Below, piece by piece: positions 36,753 to 45,671 of a DNA stretch of 64,000 nucleotides (position 1 is the stretch's first letter; each line of letters begins with the position of its first letter). Source of the DNA: Arthrobacter sp. PAMC25564 (GTDB lineage Bacteria > Actinomycetota > Actinomycetes > Actinomycetales > Micrococcaceae). The notes beneath the pieces were generated by a model. The model saw only the letters and a program-made list of their open reading frames with translations, did no database searches and was not told the origin of the DNA. Location: positions 1,736,001 through 1,800,000 of the forward strand of contig NZ_CP039290.1 of the NCBI RefSeq assembly GCF_004798705.1, read 5' to 3'. The position numbers were made by a program, and so were the translations under genes.

Positions 36753-38186
36753 CTAGGCCGTGGGCGTATCGCCTTCGCCCGGGCGAGGTTCCCCGGTGCC
36801 GCCTTTTCCGTCGTTGCCCTCGTCTTCCGGTGTGGCCGGCTCATCGAAGCCGCCGTTCAGCAGTTTCGCAAGGGCGTCGTCCACCTCGGTGTCGCTGGCC
36901 TCGGCCAGCTTCCGGCGTTCGCTGAACCCCTTCGGATCGTCCAGGTCCTCGGCGGTGGGGAGCAGATCCGGATGCTGCCAGATGGCGTCACGGCCTTCGA
37001 TGCCGCGTTCTTCCTTGAGCGAAGCCCAGAGCGTGGCGGCCTCCCGGAGGCGGCGGGGACGCAGTTCGAGTCCCACGAGGGAGGAAAATGCGTGTTCGGC
37101 CGGGCCTCCGGTGGCCCGGCGGCGGCGGACCGTCTCACGCAAGGCAGCGGCGGAAGGCAGCAGGTTTTCCGTGGCGGCGGCGGTGAGTTCGTCGACCCAG
37201 CCCTCCACCAGGGCGAGGGCGGTTTCCAGCTTTTCGAGGGCCTGGTCTTGCGCGGGGGTGCGCTGCGGCATAAAGACGCCCTGGGACAAGGCCGCCTGGA
37301 TGCCTTCGGGGTTGCTCGGATCAAGGTCCCGGGCGAGTTCCTCGATCTTCGAGGTGTCGATGTGGATCCCGCGGGCGTAGGCTTCGATGGCTCCGAGCAG
37401 GTGCCCGCGCAGCCACGGAACCTGGACAAAAAGCCGGGCGTGGGCCGCCTCGCGGACCGCGAGGAACAGCCGTATGTCGCCTTCAGGGAGGCTGAGGCCT
37501 TCGCCGAACTTCGCGACATTGGCGGGCAGCAGCGCCATCTCCAGGTCGGCCAGGGGCACACCGATGTCTGTGGAGCTGACAACCTCGGCCGAGAGGGCGC
37601 CGATGGCCTGTCCCAGCTGCATGCCGAAGATGGCACCGCCCATGTTCTGCAGCATCGAGGAGGCGCCGCCCATCATCGCCTTCATTTCCTCGGGCATCTG
37701 CTCGGTCATGGCGGTGGAGAGCGCATTGGCGATGCTGTTCGCAACCGGCTCGGTCAGCCGCTTCCACGTGCCGAGGGTTTCCTCGACCCACTCGGCGCGG
37801 GACCAGGCCCGGCCGATCAGGCCGGTGGCCGGCAACCCGGTGACCTGGTCGAGCCAGAGTTCGGCGAGGCGGAGGGCCTGATCGACGTCGCGTGACTGCT
37901 GGGCGGTGACGGACGGATCGGAGCCGGACGCGGCCACCCGCCGGGCATTTTCATGCGCCAGTTGCCAGTTGACCGGCCCCTCGGAGGAGGAGCTCATCAT
38001 CGCCTGGACCTGGGAGAACATCTGGGCCAGCAGGTTCGGATCATCGGGAAGCCCCGCGGCCTTGGCGAGCTCAGCGGGATCGATGCCGCCCAGGCCCTGG
38101 CCGCCCATGAGGTTCTTCAGCATTTCCGCCAGAGGATCCTTGGGTTCCTCGTCACCATTGGACGGATTGAGTGGGTTGGAGGTCAT
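36753..38186 (-). CDS. DUF2342 family putative zinc-dependent hydrolase
   Basis: A 477-aa protein. PVNWQLAHENARRVAASGSDPS begins the conserved core. The predicted metal motif lies in LAVREAAHARLFVQVPWL, where the first position of an HExxH-like site is Arg. NMGGAIFGMQLGQAIGALS is a hallmark segment. Acidic, low-complexity ends. The family has been annotated as F420-biosynthesis associated or as a metallopeptidase; function is unproven. Its place between uvrD2 and the PDZ-Lon gene is conserved in mycobacteria (Rv3195 region). Confidence 0.88.
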   Translation of the reverse strand: MTSNPLNPSNGDEEPKDPLAEMLKNLMGGQGLGGIDPAELAKAAGLPDDPNLLAQMFSQVQAMMSSSSEGPVNWQLAHENARRVAASGSDPSVTAQQSRDVDQALRLAELWLDQVTGLPATGLIGRAWSRAEWVEETLGTWKRLTEPVANSIANALSTAMTEQMPEEMKAMMGGASSMLQNMGGAIFGMQLGQAIGALSAEVVSSTDIGVPLADLEMALLPANVAKFGEGLSLPEGDIRLFLAVREAAHARLFVQVPWLRGHLLGAIEAYARGIHIDTSKIEELARDLDPSNPEGIQAALSQGVFMPQRTPAQDQALEKLETALALVEGWVDELTAAATENLLPSAAALRETVRRRRATGGPAEHAFSSLVGLELRPRRLREAATLWASLKEERGIEGRDAIWQHPDLLPTAEDLDDPKGFSERRKLAEASDTEVDDALAKLLNGGFDEPATPEDEGNDGKGGTGEPRPGEGDTPTA

Positions 38187-38335
38187 GATCCCGCCGATCG
38201 TCGGTGTGGCTGTTTCTCAACTTTCACGGTACCCCGCGGCACGGGGGCTGTCTGCCGAAAGGGTGCCACGTTCGCTGTAGGCAAAGAGCCGTCGGGGCCT
38301 CCGAACGCGTAGTGTTGGAAGCTGGAATGTTTGCA

Positions 38336-38363
38336 GGCCACCGCCCAGGTTCGGGCGGTGGCC
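38336..38363 (+). other. Leader hairpin upstream of the PDZ-Lon gene
   Basis: GGCCACCGCCC pairs with GGGCGGTGGCC around AGGTTC, 58 nt before the TTG start and just after a possible -10 TAGTGT (38310-38315). It would lie at the 5' end of the mRNA. Confidence 0.5.
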
Positions 38364-38421
38364 GGAGCGCGCTGTCCAAGGGTCCCAGGGCCCGCCCGCG
38401 CAGGCACGGAGAGGTCCTTCA

Positions 38422-39582
38422 TTGACGATTACCCAGGGCGACACCCACGGCGAGCAGCCTTCCGGAGAGCCGTCGGCACGCCGGGCGCGGGGCCGCAGGG
38501 CACTGTTCCCGGGAGCCTGGGGGCCGAAGAAGCGGGACAGGAGGTCCTCCGCCATGCTGGTCTCCGGCCTGCTGGCCGTGGCACTCGGGATCACCGCCGT
38601 GAGCCTTCCCGTTCCCTACGTGGTCGAATCGCCCGGTCCGACGTTCAACACGCTCGGCGACGACAAGGGCAAGCCGGTCATCACCGTCACCGGGCACGAG
38701 ACCTACCCCGCGAAGGGCGACCTGGACCTCACCACGGTCTATGTCGATGGCGGACCCAACGGACCGGTCAGCATCTTCGAGGCCTTCTCGGCCTGGCTCG
38801 ACGGGAACAAGGCCGTCTACCCGGAAGAAATGATCTTTCCGAAGGGGGTGACGAAGGAGCAGTCCCAGCAGGAGAGCGCAGTCGCGATGGAAACCTCGCA
38901 GGAGAATGCCGTCGCCGCGGCCCTGAAGGACCTCAAGATCCCGTTCGAGCAGAAAATGGAGATCGCAAGCCTTCCGGAAGATTCGGCCTCCAACGGCAAG
39001 CTCCGGGCCGGGGACGTCCTGGTCTCGATCAATGACAAGCCGATCACGGACCTCGGCGTCGTCCAATCCGAACTGGCCGCGGGCAACGGCACGCCGGTCA
39101 CGGTCGTCGTGGAACGCGGCGGCAGCAGGGTGCCGGCAACCATCACCCCGGCCAGGACATCTGCCGGCCGCTACATCCTGGGCGTGATCCTGCAGTACAA
39201 GTTCACGTTCCCCTTCGATGTGAAGATTTCCCTGGACAAGGTCGGCGGCCCCAGTGCGGGGATGATGTTCGCCCTTGGGATCATCGACACCTTGACTCCC
39301 GGGGACCTGACCGGAGGCAAGCACATCGCCGGAACCGGGACCATCACCCCCGACGGCGCCGTGGGGCCCATCGGCGGGATCGCCCAGAAGATGCGTGGCG
39401 CGAGGGCTGGCGGAGCCACCTTGTTCCTGGCTCCGGCCGCCAATTGCGCTGACGTGGTGGGCCACATCCCCGACGGCCTCCAGGTGGTCAGGGTCGAGAG
39501 CCTGGCCGAGGCGCGCAAGGCCGTCGAACTGGCCGCGTCAGGTGCCGACACATCCGGGCTTCCTGTCTGCACCAGCAACTAG
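38422..39582 (+). CDS. PDZ-domain Lon-like serine protease (YlbL type)
   Basis: A 386-aa membrane-anchored protease. One TM helix near residues 48-65 (MLVSGLLAVALGITAVSL), followed by VPYVVESPGPTFNTLGDD. PDZ segment at about 190-260 (LRAGDVLVSINDKPITDLG). C-terminal Lon S16 domain with catalytic serine in KVGGPSAGMMFALGI and lysine in GPIGGIAQKMRGARAGG. The start is TTG, chosen because GGAGAGG lies 7 nt upstream and no ATG precedes the TM segment closely. Same neighbour order as Rv3194c. Confidence 0.92.
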   Translation: MTITQGDTHGEQPSGEPSARRARGRRALFPGAWGPKKRDRRSSAMLVSGLLAVALGITAVSLPVPYVVESPGPTFNTLGDDKGKPVITVTGHETYPAKGDLDLTTVYVDGGPNGPVSIFEAFSAWLDGNKAVYPEEMIFPKGVTKEQSQQESAVAMETSQENAVAAALKDLKIPFEQKMEIASLPEDSASNGKLRAGDVLVSINDKPITDLGVVQSELAAGNGTPVTVVVERGGSRVPATITPARTSAGRYILGVILQYKFTFPFDVKISLDKVGGPSAGMMFALGIIDTLTPGDLTGGKHIAGTGTITPDGAVGPIGGIAQKMRGARAGGATLFLAPAANCADVVGHIPDGLQVVRVESLAEARKAVELAASGADTSGLPVCTSN

Positions 39583-39732
39583 ACTGACCGCGGAACTAAG
39601 CTCCTCCGCCACTCGTGGCACTTGTGACGGCCGTTGCCCTGCCGGGATCCTCCGGGCGGGGCGGCGCCGGCAGTCGCTACAATGCATCGAAACGGCATCA
39701 CCTGCACTGAATCAACGCCCTGTCTGACCACT

Positions 39733-39764
39733 AAGACCAGTGTTCGGCTAAAGACCAGTATTCG
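39733..39764 (+). repeat. 18-bp direct repeat upstream of the UPF0182 gene
   Basis: AAGACCAGTGTTCG (39733-39746) and AAGACCAGTATTCG (39751-39764) lie one 18-bp period apart in the leader, about 25 bp before the start. The spacing equals that of the unrelated repeat before uvrD2. Confidence 0.82.
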
Positions 39765-39788
39765 ACGACCAGCTATGAGGTACCGAGT

Positions 39789-42767
39789 TTGTCCCGTCCC
39801 GCCAGCCCTGTCCCGCCCGGAAGACCCCAGCCACGACGAGGGGCCCTGACGCCGACGTTGATTGTCGTCGCCCTGATTGTGGTTGGCTTCATCTTCTTCG
39901 CCAACGTCTGGACGGACGTGCTCTGGTACCAGCAGCTCGGCTTCTTCGAAGTGTTCCTGACCGAAAACCTGTCGCGCATCGCCATCTTCGTGGCCGGCTT
40001 CGCCATCATGTTCACCGCGGTGTTCTTCGCCATCCGGGTTGCCTACCACGCGCGCCCGGTCTACGCCCCGGATTCGGACATCCGGGACAACCTGAGCCGG
40101 TACCAGATCCAGCTCGAACCCGTGCGCCGCGTGGTCATGACCGGCCTGCCCATCCTGTTCGGCCTCTTTGCCGGCAGCGCCGCGGCCAGCCAGTGGCAAA
40201 AGGTACTGCTGTTCCTGCACCAGCAGCCCTTCGGCCAGAACGATCCGCTGTTCGGCCTGGACATCAGCTTCTACCTGATGACATTGCCCTTCCTCGGCTT
40301 CGTCACTGGCTTCCTGATCAGCGTCGCGATCGTGGCTGGAATCGCGGGCATCCTCACGCACTACCTCTATGGCAGCATCCGGATCATGGAGCGGGGCATC
40401 TTCACGAGCCGTGCCGCCCAGATCCACCTGGCCGTCACGGGGGCGGCGTTCCTGCTTCTGCTCGGCGTCAATTTCTGGCTGGACCGCTACTCCTCGGTGC
40501 AGAACAGTGGCGGCCGCTGGGCCGGCGCGCTGTACACGGATGTCAATGCCGTGATCCCCACGAAGTCCATCCTGGCCGTGGCCGCGGCCCTCGTGGCCGT
40601 GCTCTTCATCGTCGCCGCCGTGATCGGCAAATGGCGGCTGCCCGTCATCGGTACGGCCATGCTCGTGATCACCTCGATCCTGGCCGGCGGGGTCTATCCC
40701 TGGGTTATCCAGCAGTTCCAGGTCCGTCCGTCGGAGCAGACCTTGGAGAAGACCTACATCGAGCGGAACATCAGCATGACCCGTGCGGCGTATGGCCTGG
40801 ATAAGATCCAAGAGAAGGTCTACAACGCCACCACTACCGCCACGACCGGCGCACTGGCCCCTGATGCGCAGACGACGGCCAACATCCGACTGCTGGACCC
40901 CAACTTGATCTCCGATGCTTTCTCCCAGATCCAGCAGTACCGGCCCTACTACCAGTTCCCGAGCGCGCTCAACGTGGACCGTTACATGGTGGACGGGAAG
41001 ATCCAGGACACCGTCATCGCGGTCCGTGAACTCAACCCTGACGGGCTCAGCACCAACCAGCAGTCGTGGCTGAACCGCCATGTCGTCTATACCCACGGCT
41101 ACGGTGTCGTCGCCGCCAAGGGCAATAAGTTCACTGTCGACGGCAAGCCGGACTTCCTGCAGTCCGGCATCCCGTCCACCGGCGTCCTGGGCACTGACCA
41201 GACCTACCAGCCCCGCATCTATTTCGGCCAGGACTCGCCCGATTACTCCATCGTGGGGGCTCCTGACGGTGCCCCGCACCGCGAGCAGGACCGGCCCGCT
41301 ACCTCGGAAGGCGGCGGTGACACGCAGTACACCTTCACCGGAAACGGCGGCCCGAACGTGGGCAGTTTCTTCAACAAGGTCCTGTACTCGATCAAGTTCC
41401 AGTCCTCGGACCTGCTGCTCTCGGACGGTGTCAACGCCGATTCCCAGATCCTCTATGACCGCAATCCCCGGGACCGCGTGGAAAAGGTCGCGCCGTACCT
41501 GACCGTCGACGGCAGCGCCTACCCGGCCGTGGTCGACGGGCGGGTGAAGTGGATCGTGGATGGCTACACCACCAGTCCGTACTTCCCGTACTCGCAGCAG
41601 GAGCAGCTCTCGGCAGCCACTGCCGACTCACAGACGACGTCGGGCCGGACGGCAGCGTTGCCGAACAGCTCGGTCAACTACATCCGCAACTCGGTCAAGG
41701 CCACCGTGGATGCCTACGACGGCTCCGTAACCCTGTATGCCTGGGATGACCAGGATCCGGTGCTCAAGGCCTGGCAGAGCGTCTTCCCGACGTCGCTGAA
41801 GCCCTTCTCGGAAATGTCCGGCGATCTCATGAGCCACGTGCGCTACCCGGAGGACCTGTTCAAGGTCCAGCGCGAGCTCCTGGGCCGCTACCACGTCACC
41901 CAGGCGGACAGCTTCTACACCAACATCGACGCCTGGTCCGTGCCGAACGATCCCACCGTCAAGGATGAGGTCAAGCAGCCGCCGTTCTACATGTCCTTGC
42001 AGATGCCGGACCAGGCAAAGCCGGCGTTCCAGCTGACGTCCTCCTTCATTCCCCAGGTGGTCAATGGCGCCGCCCGGAACGTCATGTATGGCTTCCTCGC
42101 CGCGGATTCGGACGCCGGCAACCAGAAGGGGGTGAAGGCGGACAGCTACGGCCAGCTCAGGCTCCTGCAGATTCCGCCCGAAACCCAGGTGCCAGGTCCG
42201 GGTCAGGCCCAGAACAAGTTCAACTCGGATCCCACCGTGTCCCAGGCCCTGAACCTGCTGCGCCAGGGCGCCTCGGCCGTACTCAACGGAAACCTGCTGA
42301 CGCTGCCGGTCGGCGGCGGCATGTTGTACGTGCAGCCGGTCTACCTGAAGTCCACGGGTGAGACGTCGTACCCTACCCTGCAGCGCGTACTGGTGGCATT
42401 CGGCGACAAGATCGGGTTTGCACCCACCCTGGACGAGGCCCTCAACCAGCTGTTCGGTGGAAACTCCGGCGCGGCGGCCGGTGACTCGGCCAACAAGGGG
42501 CAGACCCCGGCCACGCCCGGCGCCACACCGGGAACGGGCACCGTGGACGCCAAGGCCGACCTGAAGGCCGCCCTGGACGAAGCGAACGCTGCCATCAAGG
42601 CGGGCCAGGATGCCCTCGCCAAGGGCGACTTTGCCGGCTACGGCGACCAGCAGAAAAAGCTCGCCGCAGCGCTGCAGAAGGCGGTCGACGCCGAGGGCAA
42701 GCTCGGGACGGTGGTGGCTCCGACGCCGTCGGCCACCGCCACGCCGTCAGCGACCCCCAGCAAGTAA
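39789..42767 (+). CDS. UPF0182 family large membrane protein
   Basis: A 992-aa protein with about seven N-terminal TM helices in the first 310 residues, then a large extracytoplasmic domain. Landmarks: [38 protein letters not shown], the [16 protein letters not shown] boundary, [13 protein letters not shown] [13 protein letters not shown], and LAWD-like [21 protein letters not shown]. The tail past residue 900 is Ala/Gly/Lys-rich and probably helical, ending in a Pro/Thr/Ala run. Function unknown; conserved next to PDZ-Lon (Rv3193c). TTG start with GAGGT 7 nt upstream. Confidence 0.92.
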   Translation: MSRPASPVPPGRPQPRRGALTPTLIVVALIVVGFIFFANVWTDVLWYQQLGFFEVFLTENLSRIAIFVAGFAIMFTAVFFAIRVAYHARPVYAPDSDIRDNLSRYQIQLEPVRRVVMTGLPILFGLFAGSAAASQWQKVLLFLHQQPFGQNDPLFGLDISFYLMTLPFLGFVTGFLISVAIVAGIAGILTHYLYGSIRIMERGIFTSRAAQIHLAVTGAAFLLLLGVNFWLDRYSSVQNSGGRWAGALYTDVNAVIPTKSILAVAAALVAVLFIVAAVIGKWRLPVIGTAMLVITSILAGGVYPWVIQQFQVRPSEQTLEKTYIERNISMTRAAYGLDKIQEKVYNATTTATTGALAPDAQTTANIRLLDPNLISDAFSQIQQYRPYYQFPSALNVDRYMVDGKIQDTVIAVRELNPDGLSTNQQSWLNRHVVYTHGYGVVAAKGNKFTVDGKPDFLQSGIPSTGVLGTDQTYQPRIYFGQDSPDYSIVGAPDGAPHREQDRPATSEGGGDTQYTFTGNGGPNVGSFFNKVLYSIKFQSSDLLLSDGVNADSQILYDRNPRDRVEKVAPYLTVDGSAYPAVVDGRVKWIVDGYTTSPYFPYSQQEQLSAATADSQTTSGRTAALPNSSVNYIRNSVKATVDAYDGSVTLYAWDDQDPVLKAWQSVFPTSLKPFSEMSGDLMSHVRYPEDLFKVQRELLGRYHVTQADSFYTNIDAWSVPNDPTVKDEVKQPPFYMSLQMPDQAKPAFQLTSSFIPQVVNGAARNVMYGFLAADSDAGNQKGVKADSYGQLRLLQIPPETQVPGPGQAQNKFNSDPTVSQALNLLRQGASAVLNGNLLTLPVGGGMLYVQPVYLKSTGETSYPTLQRVLVAFGDKIGFAPTLDEALNQLFGGNSGAAAGDSANKGQTPATPGATPGTGTVDAKADLKAALDEANAAIKAGQDALAKGDFAGYGDQQKKLAAALQKAVDAEGKLGTVVAPTPSATATPSATPSK

Positions 42768-42788
42768 GACACATCACGTCGCCTCGAT

Positions 42789-42817
42789 TTGGCCTGAAGT
42801 TCACCGACAGGTAGAGT
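42789..42817 (+). promoter_or_regulatory. Promoter of the first initiator tRNA
   Basis: -35 TTGGCC, 17-nt spacer, -10 TAGAGT, then 11 nt to tRNA position 1. The second tRNA has TAGGAT at the same 11-nt distance. Confidence 0.55.
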
Positions 42818-42828
42818 TGATTTTGCGA

Positions 42829-42902
42829 CGCGGGGTGGAGCAGTTCGGTAGCTCGCTGGGCTCATAACCCAGAGGTCACAGGTTCAAATCCTGTCCCCGC
42901 AA
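42829..42902 (+). tRNA. Initiator tRNA-fMet (CAT), copy 1
   Basis: A 74-nt tRNA through the discriminator base, anticodon CAT at 42863-42865. Initiator marks: position 1 is C opposite A72 (no Watson-Crick pair), and the anticodon stem has three G:C pairs (CTGGG / CCCAG). The 3' CCA is not encoded (AACTGG follows). Confidence 0.97.
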
Positions 42903-42911
42903 CTGGAGGGG

Positions 42912-42945
42912 AGGCCCGGAACACTGGAAACAGTGTTCCGGGCCT
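42912..42945 (+). terminator. Terminator of tRNA-fMet copy 1
   Basis: AGGCCCGGAACACTG pairs exactly with CAGTGTTCCGGGCCT around a GAAA tetraloop, followed by TCTGCTTT. Confidence 0.92.
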
Positions 42946-43017
42946 TCTGCTTTAACCGTGCGTTGGCCCTCAGCGCACCCCAAACTGCGGGTGGTCAGGG
43001 CGGCGCCCAAACTAGGG

Positions 43018-43023
43018 TAGGAT
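43018..43023 (+). promoter_or_regulatory. -10 box of the second initiator tRNA
   Basis: TAGGAT, 11 nt before tRNA position 1; TTGATCATGCGA after it closely matches TTGATTTTGCGA of copy 1. The -35 is not clear. Confidence 0.45.
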
Positions 43024-43034
43024 TGATCATGCGA

Positions 43035-43111
43035 CGCGGGGTGGAGCAGTTCGGTAGCTCGCTGGGCTCATAACCCAGAGGTCACAGGTTCAAATCCTGT
43101 CCCCGCAACCA
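43035..43111 (+). tRNA. Initiator tRNA-fMet (CAT), copy 2
   Basis: Mature 74-nt body identical to copy 1, with the same C1/A72 mismatch and GC-rich anticodon stem. Here CCA is encoded at 43109-43111. It has its own -10 and its own terminator. Confidence 0.97.
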
Positions 43112-43119
43112 GGGAATGA

Positions 43120-43155
43120 AGGAAAGGCCCGGATCCATTGATCCGGGCCTTTCCT
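43120..43155. terminator. Terminator of tRNA-fMet copy 2, probably two-way
   Basis: AGGAAAGGCCCGGATC pairs with GATCCGGGCCTTTCCT around CATT, followed by GTTGT. It also lies 11 bp beyond the end of the convergent photolyase gene and would fold in that mRNA too. Confidence 0.9.
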
Positions 43156-43165
43156 GTTGTCCGGG

Positions 43166-44629
43166 TCAGTTGCCGGATGGCGGGGGCGTCAGGCGGTCCC
43201 GGAGGCGCTGGTAGGTCTCGAGCGCCCGGGCGCGGGACTCCGGAAGCCGGACTATCGGTTCCGGGTAGTCCGGAGCCCGGCCGCCGGCCGTCCACGGCTC
43301 ATGGATCGCCTTCCCATCCAGTGCGGAGAGCTCGGGGACGTACTGGCGAAGGTACCGGCCGTCGGCGTCGAACTTCCTGCTCTGGGTGACGGGATTGAAG
43401 ATGCGGAAATACGGGGAGGCATCGGCTCCGGAGCCCGCCACCCACTGCCAGTTGGCCGGGTTGCTGGCTGCGTCGGCATCCACCAGGGTGTCCCAGAACC
43501 AGGCCTCGCCGAGCCGCCAGTCGGCCAGCAGGTTCTTCACCAGGAAGGACGCGGCCGCCATCCGGACACGGTTGTGCATCCAGCCGGTCTGCCAGAGCTG
43601 GCGCATGCCGGCGTCGACCAGCGGATAGCCCGTGCGGCCCTGCTGCCAGGCATCCAGCTCTGCCTCCGACGGCGCCTGCCAGCCGAACCGGTCGAATTCG
43701 GGCCGGTAGTTCCGGGTGGCCAGCTCCGGGTTCTCATACAGCAGCTGCCAGCAGAATTCCCGCCAGCCGAGTTCGGCACGGAAGATCCCGACGTCGGCGG
43801 GAGCCTGCCGGGGAAACCGCGCCCGGAGCTCATGCCAGACCCGGAACGGGCTGATTTCGCCGAAACGCAGGTGCGGCGAGAGGCGGCTGGTCCCCTCGAC
43901 GCCCGGGATGTCCCGGCCGGTGCCGTACTCCGCTGCCGGGCCGGCCAGGAAGTCCTCGAGCCGGCTGTGGGCACCGGCTTCGCCCGGCATCCAGGTCCTG
44001 GTGAGTCCGGCGCTCCAGTCCGGCCGGCGGGGGAGCAGGTCCCAGCTTGTGAGGGGCTCGCTGTCCGGGAGATCCCCGGCGGCGTCGCGTGCGGCCCCGG
44101 GCAGCCGTTGCGGCGCCTCCAGGGGAAGGTGGGGCTCGGTTCCGTTCAGGCATGCCCTCCAGAAGGGCGTGAAGACCTTGTACGGGCTGCCGGCCCCGGT
44201 CCGCACCGTCCAGGGCTCGAACAGCAGGTTGGCCTGGAAGCTCGCTGCCCTGAGGCCGTGCTCCGCCGCCCAGTCCTTGACGCCAGCATCGATGCCGCGT
44301 TCGGGTTCCCCATAGCGGCGGTTCCAGAGCAGGGCCGTGGCGGCCGTTTCGGTGGCGATGTCCTGGATGATCCCGGCGGCCGGACCGCGGCGCAGCAGCA
44401 GCCGCGAGCCGGCGGCTTCCAGCCCGGCGGCGAGTTGCGTCAGGGAATGGTGGAGCCACCACCTCGCGGCGTTGCCGAGGGGCCGGACACCTGGCGAAGC
44501 TTCATCGAGCACATAGACAACGGTCAGCGGGTTTCCCAGCTGCGCTGCCTCAGCCAGCGCCGGATTGTCATCCAGCCGGAGGTCATCGCGGAGCCAGACG
44601 AGGGTCGAAGAGGTGGATCCCGAAGACAT
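43166..44629 (-). CDS. phr: Deoxyribodipyrimidine photolyase
   Basis: Class I photolyase/cryptochrome family, 487 aa from ATG 44629. The N-terminal antenna domain begins TLVWLRDDLRLDDNPALAEA. The FAD domain carries EGTSRLSPHLRFGEISPFRV, ELGWREFCWQLLYENPEL, DAGMRQLWQTGWMHNRVRM-A and NPVTQSRKFDADGRYLRQYVP. Conserved tryptophans and the Asn of the FAD site are present, favouring a CPD photolyase over a signalling cryptochrome. Its reading frame extends upstream without a good start. Minus strand, alone. Confidence 0.92.
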   Translation of the reverse strand: MSSGSTSSTLVWLRDDLRLDDNPALAEAAQLGNPLTVVYVLDEASPGVRPLGNAARWWLHHSLTQLAAGLEAAGSRLLLRRGPAAGIIQDIATETAATALLWNRRYGEPERGIDAGVKDWAAEHGLRAASFQANLLFEPWTVRTGAGSPYKVFTPFWRACLNGTEPHLPLEAPQRLPGAARDAAGDLPDSEPLTSWDLLPRRPDWSAGLTRTWMPGEAGAHSRLEDFLAGPAAEYGTGRDIPGVEGTSRLSPHLRFGEISPFRVWHELRARFPRQAPADVGIFRAELGWREFCWQLLYENPELATRNYRPEFDRFGWQAPSEAELDAWQQGRTGYPLVDAGMRQLWQTGWMHNRVRMAAASFLVKNLLADWRLGEAWFWDTLVDADAASNPANWQWVAGSGADASPYFRIFNPVTQSRKFDADGRYLRQYVPELSALDGKAIHEPWTAGGRAPDYPEPIVRLPESRARALETYQRLRDRLTPPPSGN

Positions 44630-44676
44630 GGATCCACGGTACACGCAAGGCCGCAGGCACGGCATGGCGTCACACA

Positions 44677-44710
44677 GAAGTGGCCGGGTCCCTCGGGACC
44701 CGGCCACTTC
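44677..44710 (-). terminator. Terminator after pspA
   Basis: GAAGTGGCCGGGTCCC pairs exactly with GGGACCCGGCCACTTC around TC. It lies 38 bp beyond the pspA stop. No long U-tract, but the 16-bp stem is strong. Confidence 0.8.
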
Positions 44711-44747
44711 GGACGGCGGGAGCCCGCTGGGGCTTGGGGCTTGGAGC

Positions 44748-45533
44748 TTAGAGCTTGTCGAAGTCGGCTTCGTCGACGACGGAGCCGGACGCCTTGTTCT
44801 CGCCTGCGCCGATGGCGGCCGGGGCACCCCCTGATTTCAGCGCCGCCAGCCGTGCCTCGATTTCGGTCTGCTCACCGAGGTCTTCCAGAGAGTTGAACTG
44901 GGCATCCAGGCTGGAGGCGGCGAGTTCCTGCTGGCCGCGGACCTTGGCTTCTTCGCGGCGGATCTTCTCTTCGAAACGGCCCACTTCGGAGGTTGGATCC
45001 ATGAAGTCAATGCTCTTGAGGGCATCGTGCACCTGGCTCTGCGCGGCGGCCGTCTTGGAGCGGGCCACAAGCTCATTGCGCTTGCTGGTGAGCTCGTTGA
45101 GCTTGCCCTTCATCTGGTCCAGGCCGTGCTTGAGCTTGTCGACGACGTCGCTTTGGGATGCGATGTTGGGCTCCGCGGACTTGGCCTCGTTCTCCGAAGA
45201 CATCTGGCGCTGGAGTGCGACCTTGGCCAGGTTGTCGAATTTCTCGGCGTCGGCGAGGTCGCCCTTGGACCGGTATTCGTCGGCCTTACGGGATGCCGCG
45301 AGGGCCTTGTTGCCCCAGTCCTGGGCGTTTTTGATGTCCTCGTTGTAGTCGTCCTGCAGCATGCGCAGGTTGCCGATGGTCTGGGCCACGGCGGACTCGG
45401 CCTCCGCGATGTTGTTCGTGTAGTCGCGGACCATCTGGTCCAGCATCTTCTGCGGGTCCTCTGCCTGGTCCAGCAAGGAGTTGATGTTGGCTTTCGCCAG
45501 CTGCGCCATGCGGCCGAAAATGGACTGCTTCAT
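44748..45533 (-). CDS. pspA: PspA/IM30 family membrane-stress protein
   Basis: A 261-aa, almost wholly helical protein. KQSIFGRMAQLAKANINSLL is the amphipathic membrane-binding start, followed by DPQKMLDQMVRDYTNNIAEA. A long coiled coil covers residues 25-220 and an acidic C-terminal tail ends in DEADFDKL. PspA proteins coat and stabilise stressed membranes as ESCRT-III-like polymers. It follows the TPM-domain gene by 138 bp on the same strand; a dyad in its leader (TCAGTGG-TTC-CCACTGA, 45554-45570) may control it. Confidence 0.93.
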   Translation of the reverse strand: MKQSIFGRMAQLAKANINSLLDQAEDPQKMLDQMVRDYTNNIAEAESAVAQTIGNLRMLQDDYNEDIKNAQDWGNKALAASRKADEYRSKGDLADAEKFDNLAKVALQRQMSSENEAKSAEPNIASQSDVVDKLKHGLDQMKGKLNELTSKRNELVARSKTAAAQSQVHDALKSIDFMDPTSEVGRFEEKIRREEAKVRGQQELAASSLDAQFNSLEDLGEQTEIEARLAALKSGGAPAAIGAGENKASGSVVDEADFDKL

Positions 45534-45553
45534 GGTGTTACCTTTCGTCCTGC

Positions 45554-45570
45554 TCAGTGGTTCCCACTGA
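45554..45570 (-). promoter_or_regulatory. Dyad in the pspA leader
   Basis: TCAGTGG and CCACTGA are separated by 3 nt, with another TCAGTGA half-site at 45573-45579, all 20-45 nt before the pspA start. This could be an operator or an mRNA hairpin near the ribosome site. Confidence 0.45.
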
Positions 45571-45609
45571 CTTCAGTGAACAGATGATGTACCGCTTCTA
45601 TCCGCCGGT

Positions 45610-45625
45610 CGGAGGGTGCCCTCCG
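45610..45625 (-). other. Intercistronic hairpin between the TPM gene and pspA
   Basis: CGGAGGG pairs with CCCTCCG around TG, 47 bp after the TPM stop. It may limit read-through into pspA. Confidence 0.5.
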
Positions 45626-45671
45626 GCGCCTAGTCTGTAGTCGTTCCCTGTCGGGCCAGAATCCTGACCGG

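Noticed and set aside
42829..43111. The tRNA pair as an integration (att) site
   Set aside because: No integrase or phage gene is near; the duplication includes promoter and full tRNA, which fits simple tandem gene duplication.
43157..44896. A 579-codon plus-strand frame opposite photolyase
   Set aside because: Photolyase motifs on the minus strand are unmistakable; the plus-strand reading has no domain and overlaps a terminator-adjacent region.
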